Shown piece by piece: positions 35,401 to 47,400 of a stretch of DNA of 64,000 bases (positions are counted from its first letter, which is position 1; each line of letters opens with the position of its first letter). The stretch is from NCBI RefSeq assembly GCF_033115175.1, contig NC_084830.1, positions 110,324,709 through 110,388,708 on the forward strand. Direction: 5' to 3'. Source of the stretch: Lepus europaeus. Its lineage: Eukaryota > Chordata > Mammalia > Lagomorpha > Leporidae. A program made the translations under genes and the position numbers. The notes under the pieces are model-generated. The model saw nothing but the letters and a program-made list of their open reading frames with translations. It had not been told where the DNA came from and did not search any database.

Positions 35401-38400
35401 CATGTTGTCTATTAAAGTTTTTTAAAACATATGTTTGTTTTGATGTAAAACATTTTGAAATCCACAGTTTTTTCATAATATATATTTTCATGAACTTTAA
35501 AACCCCTTGCATGCATGGATTTTATAAAGTTTTGCACCTAAATAAACTTATCTTTCAGTTCCATTTTCCACGAACTTTTAAAAATATCATCAATTTGTCC
35601 TAATTCTAGTGAAAGTCTCATGAACTTAAATGCCTATAGGAACCAACAGGTGATATAAATGTATTAAATGGGCCAGGTTGAAAACACAACGCCCTGTTGA
35701 TTTATTTTTCATTTTACCACAGTTGAATAAAACATGGGTGTGGAGCATAAGAAAAAGAATACCATAGTTGTGATGCTAAAAGAAATAGTAACCGAAACAA
35801 AGCCTCATTGCCGGTGGAATAAAGGGGAGTAGTGGGAATTGTGGGAAATCTAACGTTTGCTCAGTTCCAGCCAACTGGATTCCAAAATGCCCAACCTTCC
35901 AAGTTATCAAGAGTGACTATAGATATGGCTTTGAGTAAATATAGTATCCCAAATTGTAAATGTTCGTTCAAATATTTTAAAATATCGGAAAAGCCAAAGC
36001 AAGTACACCTGTGAACTAGATTTAATCTGGGTGTTACCAGTTTATATTCTGAGTGTTCAGTGAGGTCCTTTCTATTGCTCTAAGGGTCTCAAATCTCATA
36101 ATGATAAAGAGGAAGTGAGCAAAGGGAGCAGCAAGTTGAGAGATCTCGTGAATAGGTAGGAATGCCAGTGTAGCTCAGCTAAGGTGAGTATTTTGAGCAT
36201 CACTATTAGCTTCCGCTTGTCTGGAAAGATAAAGGAAAAACTGGAATCAGGATTTGCTTTTGTGTCGCCCATCTCTGGAGATGCTGTCAAAGACTGCTTC
36301 ATCTTTCTAAGAATTTCCTCTAATCCCATGTCACTTTTAAAATTTATTTATTAATGTTACTATTATTATTTGTATTTATTTGAAAGAGTTACAGAGAGAG
36401 GTAGAGTTAGAGAGAGAGGTCCTCCATCCTTTGGTCTACCCACCAGATGGCCGCAACGGCCAGAGCTGCGCTGATCCAAAGCCAGGAGCCCGGAGCCTCC
36501 TCCGGGTCTCCCACGTGGGCACAGGGGCCCAAGCACCCGGGCCATCCTGCACCACCCTTCCAGGCCATAGCAGAGAGCTGGATCAGAAGAGGAGCAGCCA
36601 GGACCAGAACCGGAGCCCATTTGGGATGCTGGTGCCTCAGGTCAGGGCTTTAACCCATTATGCCACAGCACTGGCCCCACACTTTTTAAATTTAAATTTA
36701 ATTTACAGTGAATGTTCTCAGAGGCACTAGCCACATTTCAATAGCTACATAAAGTTGGTGATGACTATCTAGAACACTTCCATGATGGCAGAAATGTGAT
36801 ATTTCAGAGGCAACTCACAGTTCTGTGTAAAAGAGAGATCTTAACACATAGGGATCAGAACTGACTGCTGGAGGGCCAGACCCAGCTGGGTATATTCAGT
36901 TTGATCTACGTTATGGTTTAAAATCAAGACAATTATCACAGACTCCATTAGAAACAAAGGGGAGATGTAGTCATCAAAGGCCCATATTTGGCTACATCAG
37001 CAGAACCTGATACCCACTGCCTGGTTAGAGGGGATTTGTGGTCCCCAGTTCACCATGGTTCACGCCTCTCCATAGGGGGTTATTCTGAGGTGCATTAGTT
37101 ATTTATATCACATATGTGGAGATTTTGACTTTCTGAGCAAGATGAAATAATAGGAATTAGGTTCACTTTCCCACCTGAAATAACCAGATAACCTGGCAAA
37201 ACACATAAAGCAGAGATTTTTAAGACACTGGACATCAGACAAGGAGTGGTGAAAAACCATGACTGAGGGAACACAGGAGGAACATAAAGAGACAGCAACG
37301 AGAGTCCAGGGTCTAGAGTTCACTGAAGAGGCGCCAGACAGGAGAGAGCTGGGTGAAGAGCATCCTAGAGCTACGCAGAGGGCCCCTCTTCAGCAGAGGG
37401 CTCATCAGTACATGCATGCGGGCAAACTACCTAAGCTACCCTTAGAATGAGAGGAAACCGTGGCCAATTATAGGGCAGGAAAGAGTGCCTGTTTCTACCC
37501 ACCAGGCCAGAAAACCTGCAGATTCAGTCTCCGGTTTGAGAACAGAGAAGGATCTTGCCTCAGTGGTGGAGAGTAATGATCCCTAATCTAGAAACTGCTC
37601 TGATCTTGTTTAGCAAATTTAATTGTTTCCAAATAACTGGAATAACATTTTGAAATAGGAAAATTAAAAAATTTTCATTAACCCAACAAAGCAAATTTCA
37701 CAATATTTGGGAGCTAATCAGACAGTAACAGACATGCAGACAAGCAGGAAAACAAGAGCCAAAGTGACCAAAACGAACACCAACACATCAAAATAACTCA
37801 TAAGTGACACAAATATTAAAATCAGCAGAAAGAACAAAATAACTCTATTTCTTGGCTTCAAAAAATCAAGGCATAGTAAATACAAAAAGACCCAAACAAA
37901 ACCTTTAGGGATAAAAACAGAAATGTCTGAGATGATAACTAAATTGCTTGAGCTTAATGGCAGATTAGACACTGCAGAAGAAAACATTAGTAAACATGAA
38001 GACATGGTAAGGAAAACTACTCAAAATGAAGCACACAGAGAAAAAAGGTTAAAAAAAAAAAAAATCAGAGAACCATAGGGCACTTCAAATAATCGAAGAC
38101 TCAAGTGATTAAAATTCCCAAAGGAGAGAATATACATGTGGAGAGGGCAAGGAGGGACAGAAATGAAACATTTTGAGATACAGTGGCTGCAAGTTTCCCA
38201 AGTTGGATGAAAATTTAAAAACCCACATATCCAAGAGGCTCAACAAACCCCACGGAACGAGAGAGAAAAAAGACTCATTGCACACAGATGAGCAAATATA
38301 CGGATGAGAGCAGATTTCTAAACTGTGCGAAAAATCCATCAAAGCTGAAGGTAAAGACTTCCATACATGCAAAACCTGAAGGAACTCATCACCAGCTTAC

Positions 38401-41400
38401 TCACACTACAAAAGAATTAAAGTCCTTTAGGCAGAAGGAAGGTGCTACTTGACACCAGATCTTAATCTGGATTTGCATAAGATAAGGAAGAGTACAAAAG
38501 AAGAGTGACAGTTGACTATAGATATGGCTTTAAGTAAATATAGTATTCCAAATTGTAAATGCTTGGCTCTGGAGGTATTTGAATTTGCATCTCCTGGCTC
38601 CTATACAGACAAATACTTTAACTTCATTTAACTTATAGTTAACTTCATTCACTTAGTAAATCACAGTGTGTCAGGCCTTTGTTAATTACTCAGTCTGTAG
38701 AGATAATGGACACTCACATCCTCTTGGGAAGGCCAGATGTACAAACAAATTAATTATACTACAACATTAACTGTGCCATAGCACATGCATGTACACATTC
38801 AACGGGAGTGGGAAGGTAGGAGTAAGTTTTTCCACAAGACTTCTGGGAGGGAGGGACCTAAGGTAAATCTTGAAATATCCCAGGAGTGGTCAAAGAAGGG
38901 ATTAGAGTGCATTCTAGAAATGGGGAAGTACTGCAAAGTCAAAGGGCTCTAGCATAGTTGGCAGAACTACTAACACATTGGAGTAGCTGGCATCCACACA
39001 CAGGAGAGTGGGAAACAAATAGGCTATGATGACGCTGAGTGTCGTGTGGGTCACATGTCCTATCAAAAAAAAAAAAAAAAAAAGAACTGTCCTATCAGAC
39101 ATCCTAAAGAGTCTGAGAGCACTAGTGGAGGGAGCGAGTGCCACAGAGTGAATGTCAAGGTAAACTTGTGTCTTGGATCCGTCTTGGGCAATGTAAAAGA
39201 GGATTTAGAATGGGGTGCAGTTGGGGACATGGGACAAGTTAGGGGACAGTGGTCACGATCCCACAGTGAGATAGGACCTCCTCTGAAGACAGGTGTGGTG
39301 GGGATTTCACCCAAGCAGCAGAAGGGCAGGGATGGAGAAGCCCTGTTTCGTGTTCAGGCTAAGCTCTGAGTGCCTGCAGGAGATGGGGTGAGAAGTGGCT
39401 GCTGGCTAACACACTGTGTGCTGTGCACACAGTGGGGATGGGGATTTCTCTGGCTACTTGAAAACTCAAACAAACACCTGGCCTCAGCCCAGTCCCTTCC
39501 CGAGTGATTGAAGCATATCCAAAATAAATTAAGAGGCCTGCTTATGAAACACAGAAGGCACCGACTGGGAAGGCATCCAGGTGGGTGCAGGGCACCCCGA
39601 GAGGTGGCGCAGTGAGCTGCTGTCACTCCAGACACGTACACTGAAGACCAATTCCAGCTCTACTGCTGATAAGCTAGGTGCATGGGGACACGTCCCTAGG
39701 TTATCCAAATTCCCTCGACTATAAAAGGAAGTATGGGTTCACCATTAAATAGGATTACTTTCGTATGAACAGATAGGAGAACATAGCAAGCAAAGCTGTA
39801 AGACCTGGGGGCAGGGTGCTTGAAGTCTGCTTCTTCCATTCCTGCGCGGTGACACTGTGGACAATGCACCTCAGCTCTGAGCCTCAGAGTCCTCCTCTGC
39901 ACGATGGGCTAACAAGAGAACCCACTTCAAAAGTCAGCAGGAAAATGACAGGAAATAATAGCAGCACTCGATTAGCTGTTTTCATGTCACTAGCATACAT
40001 GCATATATATTTATATATATACACACTTTCACATATATATTTAAAAATTGACTTATTTATTTGAATGTCAGAGTTTCAGAGAGAAAGGAAGAGAAAGAGA
40101 CACAGAAAGATTGGTTCACTCCCCAGACGGCCACAATGGACAGGGATGAGCCAGGACAAAGCCAGGAGCTTCTTCCAGGTCGTGGATGTAGGGGCCCAAG
40201 CACTTGGACCATCTTCCATTGCTTCCCTAGGCAGTTAGCAGGGAGCTGGATTGGAAGTGGAGCAGCCGGGACATGAAGTGGCGCCCATCTGGGATACCAG
40301 CATTGCAGGCAGTGGCTTTATCCACTCTGCCACAGTGCCGGCCCCACACTTCCAAGTTTTTATGAATTGCTCTATCTTGCCCTAGAGGGACAACAAAAGA
40401 AGAGACAGGGTGTGGGGCTTTGAAGTGAGGGAGATGCGGATTCTAAGACTGCCTCTACCTCCTACCAGCTGGTCCTTGGGAGGTCACTTTAGCAGCCTGA
40501 ACCTCAGCTTCCCACATAGGACCGGAAAGAACCGATTCAGGGGAGAGTAAAGAAGGCAGCCCATGTAGACTGCCTGGGGCTGTCCTTGGCTCGGTGGATA
40601 TTCGATGCTTACTCATTTGGTTCTCTTACACATGGATTGATTTGTCTCGCTCATTACCCTAAAGGCCTATGAAAAAGAAATTGTGTTCATGTTCTGTTTC
40701 CCTCCCCAGGGCTTAAAAAAATCGGTATGAAGTAGGTTATGGAAGGATGCACTTTCTGGTGGAGAAGGATCTCTTTCTCTCCCTCTCTCCTTTCTGTCTG
40801 CAAATCTATTCACTCTCTCTGGACGCAGGTGGTCCCCAAGTACCCCTGTATTGTAATGGAGGACAATTTTTAAAGGAAACAAGGGAGGCCCCTTTTATAG
40901 AGTCTAGATGCAACATCATTGGTATAGCCTGCGGTGGTCTGGTTCAATGAGAAAAATACGTATTACTATCTGCTGATGCCTATTTGGAGTTTTTTAGATA
41001 AGACTTTAGAAGTTTTATATTTGAATGCACAGTGTGGCTTGAACAGTTAAACGGGATGGTGGGACGGGATGAGTGGCAGAGGCAACATTGGGGTCAGATG
41101 GTTCTCTTTCCATTAGTTCTCACTGCACCCCTTGCCTACAGAGGCCCAAGGCTGGACAGGCTCCCGTGCAAGCAGAGAAGGAAGGCAATCCTGTCTGTTT
41201 CTGGTCTACCTCCCTGGCAAGATGACAGCTCTCCTAATGGTCACTTTAGTACTTAATCCTATCTATTTGGTCTTTTTTTTTTTCCTCAGATTTTATTTAT
41301 TTGTGTGTGAGGTAGAGATACAGACAGTGAGAGGGAGAGACAGAGAAAGGTCTTCCATCTGCTAGTTCACTCTCCAAATGGCCACAACAGCTGGAGCTGA

Positions 41401-44400
41401 GCCGATCCAAAGCCAGGAGCTTCCTCCAGGTCTCCCTCGCCGGGGCAGGGGCCCAAGTACACCACAGATGCCTGCCAGCTCCAGGGCTGGAGGGGCCAGT
41501 GAGGGCGGGGCTGGAGTGTCCCACTGTGGAAGGGGATGGAGAAGAGCCGGTACCCAGCTCTGACTACTGGAGTGGTGGGACAAACTACACTTCCATTGGC
41601 AGCCGGTACTCAGCTACACACGTGACAACACGGGCAGGGAGTAGAGCTCTCCTGAGACAGGGCCTGCTCTTCTGTGTGCCCTGTGCTCCGGGGTTTTCTG
41701 TTCTGTTCCACTCCTTCCTTCCTCCCTCCTTCCTTTTCATCTTTTTTAAAAATTGATTTATTTATTTGAATGGGAGAGTTACAGAGAGACAGACAGAGAG
41801 AGAGAGAGAGAGAGAGCTCTCCTATCTGCTGGTTCATTTCCCAAATGGCCACAATGGTCGGGGCTGGGCCAGGCCAAAGTTAGGAGCCAGAAGCTTCTTC
41901 CAGGTCTCCCATGCAGGTGCAGGAATCCAAGCACTTGGGCCATCTTTCTGCTGCTTTCCCAGGCACATTAGCATAGAATGGGATTGGAAGTGGAGCAGCT
42001 GGGATTCGAACAGCCTATATAGGATGCCAGCCCTGCAGGTAGAGGCTTAACCTGCTGCACCACAGCACCAGCCCCTCTTTCCACCCTTCCTTCCTTCTCT
42101 CTTTTCTGTCTCCCTTTCTGCCAGTCTGCCTTTGTTTCACGGTTTCTTTCTTACCCCTCGTGTGATCAGCCAAGCGGACTTTAGGAGGCACAGGTGGGCT
42201 GCCCTTGGCAGCTTAAAGAACACAGGGACTCTGCAAAGAGAGAAGGAAGCAGGGGCTATCACAGATGGACCGCGGCCCCGCTCCTTCCCCGGCTCCCTTC
42301 ACAGTTACACAGCTCCCCCCCTCCCCCTCCCTCTCCCTCTTTTTTAGAAAACATTTTCAGCAACCTGAAGGAAAGCAGGATTTATTTCGCAAGCTCTTCT
42401 GATCATAGGCATCACCAGGGGCTGCTTGACATTATTGCTTTCTGGAAATCTTCCTTTGGAGAATCAGCTGAGGCCGGGGTGCACCTGTGTAATCCTGCTG
42501 CCCGGGCCCATCAGGGGTCCCCTTGTCAGATCCAACTCTTCACTGTGCTGAGAAGGCAGCTGGGGCCTGCGGAGGCCAAGGGCCTTGTCTGGCATCACAC
42601 AGCGGGTACCCACCCTGAGAGCGAGACATGTCGTCTGTCTTCGTGGCCACAGGTTCTGTTCCTTTGACTGTTCCAGGAGTCACCTCTGCCTGAGAAGGTG
42701 GAATCTGGCCCCTGCCACGCTGCTAGTTAAGAGAAGCAACAGGGCTGGGGCCTGGATCACCAGACAGTGCCACCTTCCTGCAATGGCCTAACTTCCTGTT
42801 GGAGGTCCAGCCCAATTTCTAGGGCCAGCACATCCACCAAACAGCGGGGAGCAGAGAGAACTACTATCTGTGGCTACCCAGCCCCCTTGGTCTTTTTCCC
42901 TGGTCCTGAGTGAAGCCTGGGGTTTTTGTGGAGCTCAGAGAATGAGTCACCTCCGGCCACTCACTGTCACTTGGTTCTCTGGGGGTGGGGTGCAACTTTG
43001 CACCTAGAGGCTGCACCCACCTCCCTGCCCTGCCTGTGAGCCCTCCCACTTAAGGCCTCAGCCCCTAGCAGGGATCCTGCTGCAGGTGTTCTTTAAATCC
43101 ATCAAAGCAGGAGGACCTGGGCACCCATGTTTTGCTGCAAGCTGGACTGCCAGGCCACGTGCTGCTCTCTCTGGGCACGCTGCTGCTCCCCTGTGGAGCC
43201 TGTGGTTTGGCATTTCCTTCCTTACCCGGCGAGAGCCCCGGCAGCCGCAGCCTGGCTGTTAGAGATACTGGTGAGAAGCAACACCACAAAGAGCAGGAGG
43301 GCTTTTCATGCTCCAAGCAGCGTTGGGAACCAGTCACAGCCCAGCCCAACCCTGAGGGACGGGGGCGTTGAGGTGAGGCTCAGCCCACCTCCCTAAAGTC
43401 ATTGCCGAAATGTCACCTCCCCCTTGAGCCCTGATCTTTTTAAATTGTAACCGCTTCCCACCCATGCACCCTCCTCCTCCTTGCTTCCACACTGCCTGTG
43501 TGAATACACAGTACAGTCAAGGCTGCTTCAGAACCACTGGGACATGCTCTGAGAAGTGTCGTGAGGCAGGTTCGGTGTTGTGCAAGCATCCCAGAGTGAT
43601 TGAGACACCCCTGGGTAGCAGACAGCAATCATTCAGTGGGGGTCAAGAGATGCAGGAAGTACAAGCCGTGTGAGGCTGCTGCTGGCCTAACACTGTGCAG
43701 TTTCATGGTAAACCTCAGAGCATATGCTTCAATAATGCTACAGAGTTTAGGATAGTAAATACATGAGACAGTGGTGTAGCTGTTGATTATCATGAATTAT
43801 CCAACTTGGGGCACTGCATGTGCCATGCTTTTATGCAGCTGACAGCACAGTAGGTGTGTTTACACCAGGGTCAGCAGACACACGAGTGATGCCTTGCCCT
43901 CCGACGATGTCACAGCAGGTGCGATGGTACCAGCAATAGGAATCGCTCAGTACACTGGAATCTTCCAGGACCACCATGCTAAACACAGCCTGCCATTGAC
44001 AGATGGGTTGCTCCGTGGCACGTGGCTGTAGATACTTATATGGAATTCCACCTCCCTAAACACTCCTAATCAATCGTCCATCTCTCTTCCTGAGCACAGG
44101 AGCTGATATGTCTGATTTGGTCACCAATGCCCCTTGAGCACCCAGCAGCTTTCTGGTGCTTAGAAGGCCCTTACTAATCACTGAATAAATAAGGGACTGA
44201 ATGGGAGTGGCTGCGGTAGCCAGCGCCACCTGGCTGGCCAGGGTGCAGGACACCAGTGAGGCTCCTGTGACTGCTCTGATAGAGCCCTTCTCTCCTGCCT
44301 GCCCATCATCTCCAAACACCCATCGAAAGGAACAGACAGAGCCATGTTGCAAGTACTGGGCCACCCGATCAGAAGGCCACCTGCTTTATTTAAAGCATGG

Positions 44401-47400
44401 CTGTCTCTGGCAGTCACTGAAGCCTGCAATTCCATGAATGATGTCATCACGGAGGGCTAAACACTGCCCTCTTACCTACCTTCCAATTCGACTGCCTGAG
44501 TTCAATTCCCGGTTCTGGCTCCTAACGCCGGCTTCCCACCAATGCAGACCCCAGAGATGATAGGTGATGGCTCAGATGACAGGGCTCCCACCTCCCATGT
44601 CGGGGGCCTAGATTGTGTCCCCAGCTTTAGCCCTGGCCCAGTCTTGCCCATTGCAGGTATTTGCAGAGTGAACCCGTGCATGAGAGCTCTCTTTCTGTCT
44701 CTCTGTGTGTCACTATTTCTGCCTTTCAAGTAAATTAAGAATTTTTAATAGCCTTGCCATTTTGAAAATTTGCTTATGCTGTCATTCGTGTGGCAGAAGA
44801 TTCTGGTTCCAAACAGCAGTCCCCGGGGAGAAGGGAGGAATGAGGGAGTTGGAAGCCTGCGTGTGATGAAGAACCTCAAGTGGTGGCTGCCACGGACCGT
44901 GCTTGCTGTCTCAGCAAGTTCATTGTGGACCAAGCTGGTGGCTCCGACACAGTCACTCAGCAGAAGGAATGCAGGTTGCAGGGCAACCTCCTTGATCTGC
45001 CAGGGGGCTCAACAGTGTCGGCCCTCAGGGGCTGATGTCATAACTGGAATCAACACTAGGATGTGCTGCATTGAAAGGGCCTGGCTTGGAAATCAGGGAG
45101 CCAGCAGGTGGCTAATGTGTGTGGTGGGGAGAGGGTGGCCTTCATCACTAACTTATCATGTAGCTTTGGCCTAGACATTTCTTTTATTTCTTTTTTAAGG
45201 TTTATTTATTTATGTGAAAGGCAGAGTGATAGAAAATGGCAGAGAAAGAAAGTGAGAGAGATCTTTTGTCCTCTATTTCATTTGTCAAATGGCTGCAATA
45301 GCCAGGGCTGAACCAGAGCAAAACCAGGACCCAGGAGCTCCATCTGAGTTTCTCACATGGGTGCAGGGACCCCAGGACTTGGTCCATCTTCTGCTGCCTT
45401 CCCAGGTGCATTAGCAGGGAGCTGGATCAGAAGCAGAGAGGCTAGACTAGACTCAGATCAGTGTCAAATTCTGACATTGCAAGTGGCTTAACTTGTTATA
45501 CCACAAAGCCAGTTTCTAAATTCTTCTTTGGGGGCCGGTGCTGTGGAGCAGCAGGTTAAAGCCCTGGCCTGAAGTGCCGGAATCCCATATTGGTGCCAGT
45601 TCTAGTCCCAGCTGCTCCTCTTCTGATCCAGCTCTCTGCTGTGGCCTGGGAAAATAGTAGATGACCCAAGTCCTTGGGCCCCTGCACCCATGTGGGAGAC
45701 CGGAAGAAGTTCCTGGCTTCGGATCAGCATAGCTCCAGCCATTGCAGCCATCTGGGGAGTGAACCAGCGAGTGGAAGACCTCTCTCTCTGTAACTCTGTC
45801 TTCCAAATAAATAAAATTTTAAAAAATAAATAAAATTAAAAAATTCTTTTTTTCTGGTCCTCTGTTCCCTCCTCTGTAAAATGACTTTGGGCCTAATCAT
45901 CTCCAATGTTATCGTTATGGCAAAACGGTGGCAGAGAAATTATTGTCACCTCGGTTCTTTGTTTCACATGGAAGAATTTCCAAGTGGACAGGAAAGAGAT
46001 TTAAAAGTATTTATTAGAGTCGGCCAGCGCCCGGGCTCACTAGGCTAATCCTCTGCCTGCAGTGCCGGCACACCGGGTTCTAGTCCCGGTCGGGGCACCG
46101 GATTCTGTACAGGTTGCTCCTCTTCCAGTCCAGCTCTCTGCTGTGGCCTGGGAGTACAGTGGAGGATGGCCCAAGTGCTTGGGCCCTGCACCCGCATGGG
46201 AAACCAGGAGGAAGCACCTAGCTCCTGGCTTCGGTTTGGTGTAGCACCAGCCGTAGCGGCCATTTGGGGGGTGAACCAACGGAAGGAAGACCTTTCTCTC
46301 TGTCTCTCTCTCACTGTCTCACTCTGTCAAAAAAAAAAAAAAAGTATTTATTAGAGTCAAAGACCTCCAGCAGGAGCAGCATGGAAGGGGTGCTTCCAAG
46401 AGAGGAAAGAACCCCAAAAGGCCCCGTAGCATTCCGGTTTTTATGTACAATCTTAGGGACCAAACTGTCAATCAACAAGATGGCGGCAAACTCTACAAAA
46501 TGCCTGATTTACAATTCCCCACCCCGTCTGGCCTGCTAAGGGTGGGTAGGTAACCTGTTTTCATGGTAAGCTGTGAGCTCAGGAAGAGCTCCCTTGCTGT
46601 TCTATGGTAAATCTGGAGATTCCACAGGAAGAAGGGTGGCCTGTTTGTTCTTGGGGAAGGAAGCAAATATTTTACACCCCAAGTTCCACTTGGGTCCCAT
46701 GACTACCTATTAGCCCATCTGACTCCTCACATACTTCCAGTTGCTACACATCTATGGAAAACACTGAGCCATTTACCAGTGAGGGTCCCTTGATCTCATC
46801 CAAGGAGGCCAGGAGATGCTGGAATCCCTGGGGCTTGGAGACACTGGAAGGCACACTAGTTGGTAGGTCATTCTTGGGAGGCATTCCTGATGGCAAAGGA
46901 CCACCCCATCCTGGGGAAAGGGATTCTCAGGCTCAAACACAAAAGAGCCTGAGATCTGAGGGTATCTTTTGATGGGTGCCCTTTATGTCCTAGCTGCTCC
47001 ACTTCCAATCCAGCTCCTTGCTAATACACCTGGGAAAAGCAGCAGAGGATGGCCCATGTGCTAGGGCCCTTGTCACTCATGTGGGAAACCCAGAAGAAGC
47101 TCCTGGCTCCTGACTTTGGCCTGGCCCAGACCTGGCCATTGTGGCCATCAGGGGAGTGACCCTGCAGGTGGAAGACCTTTCTCTCCCTCTTTTTGTCTCT
47201 CCTATCTGTGTAACTCTGACTTTCAAATAAATAAATAAATGATTTAAAAAAACAAACAAACAAGAAGCGGCATTGAGCTTAGCAGGACAAAGATGAGTGA
47301 AGAGGAGAGAGGGCTTCCTGGGTGGCAGGAGCGTGAGATCTGGGCGGGAGTCGGGAGTCGGGGGGATAGAGCAGGGCTGGCTGGAGGTGACCTGGCCTGG

